A DNA stretch of 64,000 nucleotides, taken from positions 5,918,930-5,982,929 of the forward strand of contig CM065325.1 of assembly GCA_033032175.1 (NCBI GenBank), given 5' to 3'. Shown piece by piece: positions 23,676 to 35,168 of the stretch. Source of the stretch: Saturnia japonica. Lineage: Eukaryota > Arthropoda > Insecta > Lepidoptera > Saturniidae. How positions within the stretch are numbered: the stretch's first letter is position 1; every line of letters starts with the position of its first letter. The notes beneath the pieces are model-generated. The model was given only the letters and a program-made list of their open reading frames with translations, was not told where the DNA came from and searched no databases. The position numbers and the translations under genes are program-made.

Positions 23676-23766
23676 AATGGTTGACTGGCAGAGAATGCCT
23701 TAGGCATTAAGTCCGCCATTGCGTATTTAACGCATAGTGTGTAAATAAATAAATAAATAAATAAGC
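23676..23766 (+). mobile_element. LINE 3' tail with (AAAT)n
   Basis: 'CAGAGAATGCCTTAGGCATT' and 'AAGTCCGCCATTG' followed by about six AAAT units. This is a common lepidopteran LINE 3' end (recalled pattern). Strongly 5'-truncated. Confidence 0.6.
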
Positions 23767-24310
23767 GTAACTGAAGTGTACTCAACAAGGTTAACAACAT
23801 TTTAGTTAAAAGGCAGTACATACAAAACTCGTAAAACTAAATATGCAATGTTATTTGTTATTATTTTCAGATTATTATTTATACGAAATTCTCACCATGC
23901 ATCTCCTAAATCTATCCCTAATTTATACTCAACTCATAAAACATAATATTTACTAAAATAAAACCTTTTCTAACTTCAATACAGGTTCCCATCAAATCAT
24001 TTTAATTATAGAAACAAAAGAAAAAGTCATCAATGTAGCAGATACGTCTTTTTGGAAGATTCTTAGTAGTGAATGCGTTTTTTATATCCAAATTCTTTGT
24101 GATGTCGTAATATTTTACTAAAATTTTGTACGTGAAAAAAACGATATTTATAATATCATTGTTTTACTCTCTTGTATGAGAGATAAGTGGAAAAGTTATA
24201 TCAATCGGAAAATAACACTGACAGCAGCGCTACTGAAGTGCCTTAGACATAGTAAGTAGTGAGATGTCCAATGTATCCTAAACGGGTTAGAATAAAGTCT
24301 ATAGAGCTCA

Positions 24311-25351
24311 ATGGCTGAGCGACTCAGCCCTCGTAGCTCCGAGGTAAATGCCTTGGAACAACGAGGATATCTCATTGGAAAAAAAATAGGACAAGGTTCT
24401 TATGCTACCGTTCATTTGGCTGAGTACTGCGATGCCTCCACCCCTAAGCGGATGCACCTCGCTTGCAAAATATTCGATAAAGAGAAAGCACCTCGTGATT
24501 TTTTAGAGAAGTTTTTTCCTCGTGAACTTGACATTCTGACTAAAATTGAAAATCCTCATATAATTCAAGTGCACAGCATCTTACAGCGAGGTCCGAGGGT
24601 CTTTATATTTATGAGATATGCTGATAATGGCGATTTATTAGGCTTTATAAAGCAGAATGGTGTGGTACCAGAAAACCAAGCTAAACTATGGTTTAGACAA
24701 ATGGCTAGTGGCTTACAGTACCTTCACATAAAGAACATAGCTCACCGAGATCTTAAATGTGAAAACATATTGCTTTCTAGACGGTTTAATGTGAAGCTAG
24801 CAGATTTCGGGTTTGCAAGATTCTGCACTGATGGAGAAAATAGACGCGTACTCAGTCAGACATATTGTGGGTCTGCAGCATATGCTGCTCCAGAAGTGGT
24901 AAGTGGAACGCCTTACAACCCAAAGCTTGCAGATGTTTGGTCTCTCGGAATCATTCTTTTCATTATGCTGAACGCATCAATGCCCTTTGACGATTCGAAC
25001 CTTCGCAAGCTATTGAAAGATCAAATGTCGCGTAATTGGGTGTTCAGGTCTAGGATTCGTGACACGGTATCGGCAGCAGCGAAGTCAATTGTGCGACATA
25101 TACTGGAACCTGATATAACTTTGCGCCTTACTCTGGATCGTGTCCTGTCGCATGAATGGACGAGACCTCGCAAGGACAAGAGTGCCAGCTTAATGGGGCG
25201 TTTGGTGCAGTCTGCCCCTTCGGCACCACATTCAGGTGGAAAGCGAGAACATGATGAGGCTGGCACCTCAGCTGGTGCACGCGTCTCTGGTGATCACCGT
25301 GAGACCGATAGAGAACGTCACGACGACATTAATATGCGTTCACGTGACTGA
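24311..25351 (+). CDS. testis-specific-type serine/threonine protein kinase (TSSK-like), intronless
   Basis: A 346-residue single-exon kinase. The catalytic domain spans about residues 20-283: glycine loop GQGSYATV (27-34), ATP-anchoring Lys53 in 'ACKIFDK', Glu72 in 'RELDIL', catalytic loop HRDLKCEN (145-152), DFG (165-167), 'TYCGSAAYAAPE' activation segment (184-195) and 'DVWSLGIILF'. All catalytic residues are present, so it should be active. The layout and motifs fit the TSSK branch of the CaMK group, which acts in late spermatogenesis. The C-terminal ~60 residues are Ser/Arg/Asp-rich and unstructured. There are no introns, consistent with an old retrogene. An ATTAAA at 25491 may be the poly-A signal. 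It is convergent with the gene ending at 25655. Membership of a particular TSSK subtype is not settled. Confidence 0.92.
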   Translation: MAERLSPRSSEVNALEQRGYLIGKKIGQGSYATVHLAEYCDASTPKRMHLACKIFDKEKAPRDFLEKFFPRELDILTKIENPHIIQVHSILQRGPRVFIFMRYADNGDLLGFIKQNGVVPENQAKLWFRQMASGLQYLHIKNIAHRDLKCENILLSRRFNVKLADFGFARFCTDGENRRVLSQTYCGSAAYAAPEVVSGTPYNPKLADVWSLGIILFIMLNASMPFDDSNLRKLLKDQMSRNWVFRSRIRDTVSAAAKSIVRHILEPDITLRLTLDRVLSHEWTRPRKDKSASLMGRLVQSAPSAPHSGGKREHDEAGTSAGARVSGDHRETDRERHDDINMRSRD

Positions 25352-25654
25352 TATACCACTTTGCAAACCCGTCTTCATAAATTCATATAGATTAAACCTT
25401 TTAATATTTCGGACTTTAAAAATGGAAATTTACATTATTATTTTGAATTTTTTTACAATCGCGACTTAACTATTGTTGGTCGGTGTTAATATTAAAGTTT
25501 TTATGGAATTTGGTATATATTTTTATTCATAAATAATGTCTAAGTTACATATTAATTTGATTGAGTTAAATTTATAATTAATTAGTAGTTAATAATTAGT
25601 AAAAAGTGTCTTCCTTTAGTAGGTATGTGTAAAGTCTTTAGTTATTGTTGACTT

Positions 25655-27119
25655 TTATAAAGGTAAAGAGTATCCGACAATACCAAGAGGTATATTCATA
25701 AAAGGATATTTTACATAAAAGGTCAAAGTAAAGTTGAACGTGTTAAAACTTAAGCTCACTTTTGACATGGGACTAATGTATTCAACTCTTAAGTAAGTAT
25801 ACCTTTTCTGTAGGTCGCTTCTTCTTGGCTAAAAAAAAACATAGGTTTTAATTCTTTCGTAGGATTTGATTTATCTATGATTATTATGGTAACTTTTACT
25901 TACAGTGACGTCTAATGCATATATGGGGTTAAAAGGCGGCACGTTGCCATCATATGCGAAAGACTCTTGCTCTCCTATGACGTGACTTCCTTTTTTAATA
26001 AAAAAAAGAAGTTTTAATTCACTAAATCATGATACAACTTAAGGTTAGTGTTGACCAGGCACGTAAGACTGGGCCGAACTCTCCTAACCATTACTATTAA
26101 TTAATTATTTCTAATATTAAACTATTTCAACTACAGCCAAATACCACTATTACAGCCGACTAATTCGGTACATGATACACCTGTGTTGATCTGTAGTAGA
26201 CGCAGGTCTTTAATAAAGATAATCAATATCGACCGAAACCGACACCGACACCGACCGAAGACATCTCTATAGGTGCTAGGTGACATATATTCAACTTGAG
26301 GGTAGTAGCTAACCAGGTTGTCATTAGAAAAGGCTCTATCACCATGCTATGGTTTCATCACGATGTTTTTCTTCAACGAAAACTCGGGTTCATTGCTGGG
26401 ACTCGAACTAATGACGATCGACGCTGTGTCCGTAGGTACACGCGATCACTGAGTCATCTTTGCTTCGTCCACATCAGGATATATTATAAAGAAATATTAG
26501 ATACTTTGTATGACGTTTTTTTTTTAAAGTATTTTTTCATAAAGTTATGGCCGGAGGCGAGAAAATAGTTTAAATCACATTTTTTATAGAACTAAGGGGG
26601 CAAACAAGCATACGACCCACCTGATGGTAAGTGGCTACTGTAGCCTGTGGACGCTTGTAATACCATAGATATCACTAGCGTGTTGCCAACCTTGAACCCC
26701 CTACCCCAGAGAGCTCTGGAAACCTTACTCACAGGAGAAACACAACACAAGGCTATTTTGCTGCAATTTTTTGTAGTAGGGAGGTATTCCACCAGTCGGA
26801 CAGCCACAAGTAGAGAGAAATCTCCAAAGAAATTTAACTGCGCCCTAACTCTGTTCAGCCATATTCATTATATATGTTTAGGATGATGGGTCTACCACCA
26901 AATCTTATAAAGATGTACAATGTACGAAAATGATAAATAAATAATGATTGAATTAATGATTAAGTAAAACATACCATATTCATAAAATAGGATTTCGTAA
27001 CTTGTGTTGTAAGTTTTAGGTAAGTTTAACCGTAAACCCGTACTATAGGGGCACATAAAAAGTGAAACACAAAACCAAGCAGTCGCTGCCATAGTAGGTG
27101 GTATTAAATTAATGAACAT
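25655..27119 (-). CDS. small secreted protein, three exons (134 aa), unrecognised
   Basis: Assembled from splice signals: exon 1 at 27119-26975 (donor GTATGT), exon 2 at 25989-25904 (acceptor after T/A-rich tract, donor GTAAGT), exon 3 at 25828-25655 (acceptor after nine T). The frame stays open over all three; introns are phase 1 and phase 0. A signal peptide is evident (residues ~10-28, 'MAATAWFCVSLFMCPYSTG'). The mature part is rich in alternating hydrophobic residues ('YEILFYEYGSHVIGEQ', 'PIYALDVT', 'YTYLRVEYISPM', 'LTFYVKYPFMNIPLGIVGYS'), suggesting a beta-sandwich. The pattern loosely recalls the insect MBF2 family of small secreted proteins, but this is only an inference. A start at the second Met (residue 10) is equally possible. 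Intron 1 holds a SINE and a LINE end. No cysteine pairs are seen in the mature part. Confidence 0.7.
26294..26465 (-). mobile_element. tRNA-derived SINE, second copy
   Basis: Reverse-oriented match to the SINE at 1388-1558, including 'TATGGTTTCATCACGATGTT' and the B box ('GGGACTCGAACT' on the plus strand). It lies in intron 1 of the secreted-protein gene at 25655-27119. Confidence 0.7.
26590..26830 (+). repeat. LINE-like 3' end fragment
   Basis: 'GGGGGCAAACAAGCATACGA' with 'CCACCTGATGGTAAGTGGC', then 'GAGAAACACAACACAAGGC' and 'AGGTATTCCACCAGTCGG'. This is a widespread lepidopteran LINE 3'-end sequence (recalled). The frames in it are not genes. It shares motifs with 1-190 in inverse orientation. 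Confidence 0.55.
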
Positions 27120-28297
27120 TGAGATTTAAAAATTATTATCACCTCCATGACTAATGTACTGCAAAATTCCCATTTCAATTCTATCAAGATTGTGAGTTAT
27201 CTAAATCGTCATTTCATACCGTTGATTTTGTTCTACGGTCTAAGAGTGATTTTTTCGGTTAATTCATCTGAATACTTTTTTTATGATTTTCACTAAATTT
27301 GTTACTGAATAATGTAATTATTTTGCTTTGGTTTATCTATGGGCCAAGTTTATATCGTGTCTTTTATATCCGTTTAGAGATCTGTGCGTCTATCTAATAA
27401 AATTAACCAATTTTTGTAAATATGAGTGTTTAGGTTTATATTAATGAGGTCGGAGCACAACGAGGCTTCATCTCAGGCACGAGAATCTTAGTATATTATG
27501 TCAATAAACTATAAAATAAAATATATAAAACAACTATCATCTAGGTTAATATGGACAGTAAAACATTATCTAAGTACAAAATTTTAATTGATTCGTTACA
27601 GCAGTTTCTGACAATCAAATAACATATTATGATGTAATTACATACCGATAGTATGTGCTTTTTTCAAGACTCCGATCTTATTAATAAAATAAAATAACAC
27701 CATATTTACTTGGACGTATTTTATTAAACAATAATTAAATATCAATCACCAGCATCAACAGTTCAAAAGAACTTTAAGTAATAACAAAGGTTCCAACTAC
27801 AGGCAAAGATACTGTTTTTATTAAATTATAATTAAAACATATGCTTGTACCTACTAAGGCACCTTACATTGTATATAAGTGTATACATAATAAAATTTAA
27901 TCATTTATTGATTAAATAACGGCGTTGTCGTATTATTGATTAATGCTAAAACGCAGACAATGATCCAATTAGTTATCGCAACATAGATTTTAGAAAATCT
28001 CTATATTTAGTACTGACTAAATTCAAGTAAATTTAAGATTACAAACAGTCTCTCTGTGTGTAATGAAAACAAATTAAAACACAATTACATATAGTTAAGT
28101 ACAAATCTTCGTTCATTCTCGTCACAGCAGCCACCTTTACATTTGAAATCCTTATATTATTACCTTTACACAAAGAAATGCTTTTTTTTTAAACTATCTC
28201 GTATTAATTAAATTGTTTACTGAAAATCATTTATTATAATAAATAGACTTTCTAGTAGTATTATTGCGTAGTACAAAAAATTGATTATGAAAATTAA

Positions 28298-30130
28298 TTA
28301 TTCAATATCCACTTCAGTTACAGCAAAAGCATCGTTAAATAAATTATTTGACATATTTCTGTGGCTGCACAGTTGATAGGTTTTGATGACAGCGTTTCCA
28401 TCAAATCTGCCTGTCGGGTCCTGACGAACTACGTGCATGTACTCATCGCCTAATGTAAACTGAACTTGAGGTGGAGCGACCCAATCGCAAACTATCGTTA
28501 CGGCTTTATTCACTTGCGGGGGATTCAGGCAATACATCTAAAGAAAAAAATATTTTTATATCTATCAACTGAAGAAAATGTAAGGCATACACTGATCCAT
28601 GTCAATGATAATCTGTATGTCAACTTTTTTTAATAAGCCTGCGGGCCGTAATAGACCTGTTAAGTGCACATGACTAGGTACATACATAGATATGACATAT
28701 GTATATAAACCAAGAAAAAATAAGGTATTCCCTACACGATTATTTTGAATATAATATTTCTTATCATTCTAGGTGCATATTTATTATTAAGAAATATTAT
28801 TCAATAAGTTATCTATCATGCTTAAGATTAAGTGCATAACATACGGCTTTATTTATTTTGTCTTTGTTATTATTCTACAATTATTATTTTTAAATAGTAG
28901 CATGACACATTGCCCGTATTGTCCCTGATGGTTAGCACAGTACAATCCAAACGCCGGCCTGCATAAATTTAACTGGACATCCACAGGCTGATCCCGAAAC
29001 GATACACGCAAAACGAGTCACTATGGCGGACTTTTCACCACACGCGTGGTGCTCGTGACTAGTCGAGCAAAACAATCCTACCAACCTCCTATCGCCATTG
29101 CCTCGTGCCTCGGTAGGGTGCACCACGTGCAGTTAAAGATGTAAATAGACACCCCTTACACCCCACAACCTCAGTCTACTTATATCTACATACTCCAGAT
29201 ATCTTTTCATTAATTATTATGTATGGGTTTTTTGAGTTTTTTTTCGGGGGAACGCAATATCAACTCTATTGTTCTATAATATACCCAAGTAGTAAACATC
29301 AAAACCTGAGCTGAGGACAATATAGCTTGATAAAAAAATGTCGTGGTTAAGTTGTTACTTAAGTTACAAGAAAAAAAAACATTGAGTTGTTATGTACCAC
29401 AATTATGTACGTACGTAGTCACTCAATGGGAAAAAAGCAAAATAGACGCCGGAATGCCTATAATATCACGTCGTAACTGACAACAGACAATACGAACATA
29501 TCTAGTATATCTAGAATCTAGTGAAAAATTGCTTACTAACCTGTTGATATGCCTCTTTTTGGCCAGGATGAATGTAGGCTATAGGATAGTCCAGTTTAAA
29601 TTTAGATAAATAGTCAGTATCTGAAATATTTTTTGAAAACGTTATATAAAATAAAACTTAAATGAATGCTATAAAATAATATAAAACAATTAAGTTAAGA
29701 TTGTCGGAAATTATGTAAACTTAAATTTTATGTAGAATTGAATCTTTACCGGGATAAAAAGTATCCTATAAAAAACTATCCATGTTATACACTATCTGTG
29801 TACTCATCCAAATCCGTTCAGCAATTATTGCATGATCGAGTAACAAACATCCAAACATGCAAACTTTCACATTTAGAATATTAGTAGGATTCATAAATTT
29901 TAGTTATCAAGAATTTTAAAGCTCCGATGGCAAACATATAGATATAAATACAAAAATTATTGTTTACAAGTATCATTAATTAAGTCATTCGATGTATACG
30001 ATATGGTATATATATAATACTTACCTTTAGAAACTTGGGTACAATGAGGTGGCGAATTATATTTCTTGGGACTTCCATGTGCCGTTCCGACAAGAATTAA
30101 AAACACTACTGATATCTTGAAATAATACAT
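28298..30130 (-). CDS. small secreted protein, three exons (141 aa), unrecognised
   Basis: Exon 1 at 30130-30025 (donor GTAAGT), exon 2 at 29620-29541 (acceptor TTTCAG, donor GTTAGT), exon 3 at 28537-28298 (acceptor CTTTAG, stop TAA). Introns are phase 1 then phase 0. A clear signal peptide, MYYFKISVVFLILVGTAHGS, leads a ~121-residue mature chain with four cysteines (in 'PPHCTQVSK', 'QQMYCLNPP', 'TIVCDWVAP' and 'YQLCSHRN'), enough for two disulfide bonds. Other motifs are 'YIHPGQKEAYQQ' and 'DPTGRFDGNAVI'. It should be secreted. No family was recognised. It has the same strand, exon count and intron phases as the gene at 25655-27119, but sequence similarity between them is not visible by eye. 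A TATATAA lies about 80 bases upstream of the start. Confidence 0.78.
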
Positions 30131-31869
30131 AATGTCTAATTTTCTAGTAATATATATTTACTATTTATTTAAAAACGAATGGTAAATTGCGTGTTTTATG
30201 TTGAGTTATATAAAAACTTATAAAACTATGTTTGAAGAAAATGTCTTTAATAACAAATGAAAAGAGTAAATTTTAAATAAAACGTAAAGTAAAGTTGTGT
30301 TCCTATCCTCTGCGAAACCTGGATGCAAATAAGTATAAAGAAACTGTTTGTTTTATTTTATCATTGTCATTTTAATGAACCACTAATTGCCAATTATTAT
30401 TTTACTAATTGTGCTCCACGGTTTCACCCGTGTTAAATTAATTTGACTAACTCGTAAATCGGGCCGCCAACGCATCCTTGTAGGCATAGCCCATCGTTGT
30501 TCTCATTTTCCGTACTTGCGTACAGCTTGCCAGATTGCCGACATCCATGGTACTGCTCCACTCTTTAGGGTCATAGCGTGAACTTAGATAGCCTTTTTAA
30601 CCTTTCCCAATAAATATTTAAAAAATTTTTTTTTTTCAAAACTCAATAGTTACCTACCAGAGATTAGCGCGCTCAAACAAACAAACAATCTCTTGAGTTT
30701 TATAATGTTATTATGTTGATTACAATTATTGACATGTGCTTAAACCATAAACACAGTTTAAGGAAAACAAAGACTGATAAACTTAAATACGTCAGGCATA
30801 CTAATTAAAGGCCTGGACTTTGTTTTGTTCTGATCGTGGTTGGTTAACAAGGCAAGGTTGATTAAAATTTAGATAAATTATGTTGGTCGTTCTTAAAGAA
30901 AATCTGATTATTAAAACTTATCACGTATTTTAAATAAGGAACACTATAGGTAAAAGCGTAATAAAACGAACTTTGAGGTACCTACGTAGTTATATTGTCA
31001 GTAAAGAAACTCAACTGCTCAAGGTATTTGTTTTACGTGAGATTGGTTTATTTGTTTTGGGCTGACTTTAACCACATATGGAATTTTCAGGTTTCAGTAG
31101 ATTATACCTGTAAGTCGTATATTTAATATTTGTGATTTATACTCAGCAATTGTGGCAAAATTAAATTGCAATTCAAACGAACGAGTCTGTAAACCTGTCT
31201 ACCTTAGTTATATGGACTTGAAGCGATAACTTCGTAACAAGCTCGGATATTTGAACAATCTGCAATGAACTTGACTTTTCAGTAGTGGAAACTTTATTTA
31301 ATTTATATTATCGCCTAAAATTTAAAACCTTTCGGCAAACGCCTATCGCGCGTTTTGGCAGCCCTACTCGATTGTTTAAAATCTTATAGGTACCTACATA
31401 AAGCGTATTACTACATTGTTAGGCAAACTTCGTTACAATATCAGGAAAAGTTGTAATCAGACGCTAATCTACAAAAATAAATAAAATTAATCAGTAGTTA
31501 CTTGTTACTGGCTAATGAATTATATTCAGTGAATTGTCTTTTAAAAATTTCTGCGAGATCCGTAGCTCTAGTGCTTATTTTGGTATTTTCAATTGTACTA
31601 ATTTGACAAACTAATAACAAGAATTTTGACAAGATTGTAAATAAAACGAACATTCATTAATATTTCCCTAACATAACTCCACTTGCAGTTTTATGGGTCA
31701 TGGGTCTATATCGATTAAAACAAAAATTCGATTTACTTTAAAGATTTTATTATTTCATAAGCTTAAATTGACATTTCAATTAATTTTCTATCATTCAAGA
31801 GAAATCAATACAATGTTAATGCAGTAGTCATAGTTTAATAGTTTAAGGTGGTTCCGAGACTACAGTTTA
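30131..31869. other. intergenic between secreted-protein and coiled-coil genes
   Basis: AT-rich. 30410-30440 ('CTCCACGGTTTCACCCGTG') is the head of the RTE-like repeat; 30460-30560 is a higher-GC block of unknown origin. No other features seen. Confidence 0.4.
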
Positions 31870-32735
31870 TTACTTGCTGTTTTGGTTTTTAGATACATTA
31901 GAGCTTATTGTTTCCTCGAGAGATTTTAATTCTTCGATGAATTTAAACACTTCGGCATGATATTGTACTGCCGTTTCGACTTCAATCTCAGCGACTGCCA
32001 CTGTTTTAAAATTTTAACTCATATCAATAATATCACCATAGATAGCGTACAAATACTTAGTACTTAATACCTTTCAATAGGATTATATAAGATTAGATGT
32101 GCCCGCAGTTTCGCTTGCGTAGACGACAGAAGCACGCGAAATTCTTAAAAAAATCGTAGCTTCTTAAAACTTTAATAGCTTTTTGTTGAATGAAGATAAC
32201 ATGACATAATATGTATATACATTATACATATATTATAGTATATGAACATATTATACGATTTTAGGGCGTTTAAATGACTTACACTGAGTATGTAACTACA
32301 AGCGATAAAACAAATAATAAAACTGTAAGTAGCACAAAATTGTAGATTTAAAAAAAGGCATACAAAAAGTTAGCGAGTGCATAATATGTCTATCTTTTAC
32401 TTTTAAGAATGACCCACAATAAGCATTTTTGTCTTTTAAATAAACCAGGAGCGGGGATAGTACGATTCACGCGTGCGCCCCTTCGACGCCATTCTGTATA
32501 TTCCAGTACGTAGTCCACGCGAGCGCAGCTGCGGGCATAGCATATAAAAATATAAAAATTTGTATACAGCTAATTATAATAAAAGGGAAATATAGTTACA
32601 CTTCACATTGCTTGAGGTGTCTATGTTTCGTTTCAATCGTGCCATATCATTTTGAAGTTCCCTACCTAGGTTGTCATAAAAATCAGAATCATTTACGTCG
32701 ATATTATTTAGTTTTGTATTAACGTTATCGTTCAT
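31870..32735 (-). CDS. small helical/coiled-coil protein, two exons (88 aa), unrecognised
   Basis: Exon 1 at 32735-32600 (MNDNVNTKLNNIDVNDSDFY..., donor GTAACT), exon 2 at 32000-31870 (acceptor AAACAG, stop TAA). The join is phase 1 and gives a continuous frame: '...DTSSNVK' + 'LAVAEIEVETAVQYHAEVF' ... 'FIEELKSLEETISS'. The predicted protein is acidic and almost entirely helical with heptad-like spacing after residue 25 ('LGRELQNDMARLKRNI'). It resembles small subunits of cytoskeletal, kinetochore or vesicle-tethering complexes in general character only. An in-frame upstream ATG at 32756 would add seven residues. A poly-A signal AATAAA occurs on the minus strand near 31750. Without a transcript or homologue this remains a prediction, but coding-like composition on both sides of a good splice pair is unlikely by chance. 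Confidence 0.6.
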
Positions 32736-32863
32736 TTTTATATTATAATAATACACTTTTGTTCAATTTAGGTAATTAGATACTTGTATTTTCAGATATA
32801 AAGCAGGACACAACTTCTCGCCAAAACTTAAAATTAATTTTTTATTTTCCACTACTTTTTTAT

Positions 32864-33065
32864 AGTTTTCCCTTCGTGAAAGGAAAAGGCAAAGGTATCT
32901 AAGAACCATGCAGCCAAGTTAGACGTATTTACAGCTCATATTTAGATGTCATTTATTTAAAGGCCGAAGCCATGTCTTCTATTTTTTCTTCTATTGTTAA
33001 TGTCGTGTTGGTGGTGTTTGGTGGTAAACAAGAGATTGTTTGAACTATCTAGGGCCTAGGAGTTT
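32864..33065 (+). repeat. dispersed repeat, second copy
   Basis: Matches the repeat at 15366-15800: 'GGCAAAGGTATCTAAGA', 'CAGCCAAGTTAGACGTATTT', 'TTAAAGGCCGAAGCCATG' and 'TTAATGTCGTGTT'. Uninterrupted here, so it shows the empty state of the Jockey-tail insertion at 15492. Confidence 0.55.
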
Positions 33066-33532
33066 TTAAGACAACGCACAAAAACAACTATTTCACGCAA
33101 AATTATATCTAATCATATTTTAATTTAACACTTAATCATTTTATTTCAGTACAGACTTAACACACTCTTACGACTCGTCTGAACTAGAGATAGGTTAATA
33201 CCGATATTTGTCAGTATTCGCTAATATGAATACTTCAAGATACCTTAAATAGTATGTGCATTTCACTTATGTATTTTATAATACGGTTATAAAGTACTGC
33301 AATATTCATGCAAGAAGTCTACACAAAAAGTAATATTTTAATATTAATATTTGTGTCACGTTATTTTGATAATGGTTTTAGCGGAGGTGAGGAACAGAGA
33401 GTAAAGTTCCTCATCCGCCATAGAAAAGGGAGGATCCTCCGGCCAGACGGGTGCTATCTCCGGCGGGCAGCTGCTCCGACTGATGTAGTCGGGTTCTTGT
33501 ATATATACTCAACGATAGAGTTAATTTCTATA

Positions 33533-34642
33533 TTCGATAAGGTCTGGCACGAGGGATTGATCTACAAGTTGTATCACTTTGAAGTCCCCGATAGGCTAAT
33601 TAAAATAATTCGCGACTATCTAACAGATCGCACCTTTCGCTATAGAGTGGAAGGTGAATTGTCCACGCCCCGTCCAATACGCTCAGGCGTTCCCCAAGGT
33701 TCGATCCTGGCTCCTAGCCTATTTAACCTGTACGTCAGTGACCTACCTCGACTCCCGGAGGTCGAGGTAGGGCTATACGCTGACGATACAGTCTTATATG
33801 CCTCAGATAGGAATAGATCCCACCTCAGACACAAAGTCCAACGCTCCGTGACCACTCTCGGGAAGTGGTTTAACGAGTGGCGTATAGCCGTTAATCCCTC
33901 GAAGAGCGCCGCGATGCTCTTCGATGCGGATTCGTCACAGATACCGTGGAAGCTTAAACCTGTTAAGCTCTACGATAATCCGATTCCGTATGTAAGAGAG
34001 ACCAAATATCTAGGGGTAACCCTAGATAGTAGGCTCTCTTTTAGACCCCACATCCGTAAGGTTAGGAACAGGGCCGCGTGGGTCCTGGGCCGGTTGCATC
34101 CTCTGTTGTGTTCGGTGAGTAAAATGTCCACGCGACATAAGCTCACGCTCTACAAGACGTGTATTCGACCAATTTTGACATACAGTTGCGCCGTGTTCGC
34201 ACATATGTCCGAGTCGAGTTTCAAATGGTTACAATCGATACAGAATAGGTTCCTCTATCGTCTCACCGGGGCCCCGTGGTATGTTCGAAGCGTAGATCTC
34301 CATAGAGATATGGAGCTTCCTTCGATACATGCCTACGTTAAACAGCTCTCCCGTTCGTATTTCGACACCGCGTCGAACCACGCGAATCCGTTAATAAAAA
34401 CAGCCGCCACTTATGTTCCGGCACCCACGGACATCCGGTGCAAACGCCGGCCGCGCAATATTTTTATTGATCCCGACGATCACATCGAAAATTCGAATAA
34501 ATATTACACATCCGTCTCTCCAAACAGAGCGTGCCAGCGCCCACGCCCGCGTAACCACCGTTCTCTCCGCAGAGGGCGGGCGGTCAATTTCGCTCCAGCA
34601 CACCCGTCACGTCCACCCTCTCTAGCGGTAACCCAAGCCTAG
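33533..34642 (+). pseudogene. Jockey reverse transcriptase C-terminal fragment, uninterrupted
   Basis: Continuous frame from 'FDKVWHEGLIYKLYH' through 'RSGVPQGSILAPSLFNLYVS', the intact catalytic 'VGLYADDTVLYAS', 'LGKWFNEWRIAVNPSKSAAM' and 'YLGVTLDSRLSF' to the stop after '...SLAVTQA'. About 370 residues. Upstream in-frame residues (from 33308) are host repeat, not element. It lacks endonuclease and the N-terminal half of the polymerase, so it is not functional alone. Where the 8884-14427 copy has stops and YADN, this one has sense codons and YADD. Confidence 0.88.
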
Positions 34643-35168
34643 GTCCGTTCCTCGGTGTGAAACCCTTGGGTCAGGCAACCGCCCGCGCGATACAAGTGAC
34701 ACTGTACGTGCATCACTTAGCTACCTACATACAACACTACACACGTATGAACATACACACGTGCACACCACACAGGTACATAGGTTCTGTGAGGGACCTT
34801 TTTTTTTTCTTTTTTACGCTAGTTAGTTAGCGCTAGTTAGTGTAGAAACATTCCGATTATTGAATACACATACGCACGGTTCCTTCCTTCCTCCCAGGAG
34901 GAAGGGAACGTGCCTATGTGTATATTTAGTTAGCTCGAATCGTAGGTGTAGGGATTCGAATAGATCGCGACCTATTTGCGAACGCGACGACCGCCCGAGC
35001 CGAGGTCCGGCCACTTTGGCACCCTCGTGCGAGTCGTCCACAAAACTTTCGCGGCTGAGTGCCCTCTGCGCTCGCCCCCAAGTCCGGTGAAGCTGTAAAA
35101 GCCGCAGCGGCTTTAGGGCCCCTAAGGCTAACAGTGTAGTCAGTTCTAAAAAAAAAAAAAAAAAAAAA
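33533..35168 (+). mobile_element. 5'-truncated Jockey LINE with intact RT C-terminal frame
   Basis: 1,636 bp between perfect 13-bp duplications GTTAATTTCTATA (33520-33532 and 35169-35181). It begins inside the reverse transcriptase motif '...FDKVWHEG' and ends with a poly-A tail of about 20. The 3' UTR (34643-35150) is about 450 bases longer than in the 8884-14427 element. The open frame and clean duplication mark a younger insertion. Confidence 0.9.

Noticed and set aside
23738..23766. Telomeric or satellite repeat
   Set aside because: The AAAT run is the simple tail of a LINE 3' end; TTAGG units are absent.
33308..33532. N-terminal extension of the RT frame at 33533
   Set aside because: These in-frame codons are host repeat sequence left of the target duplication, not protein of the element.
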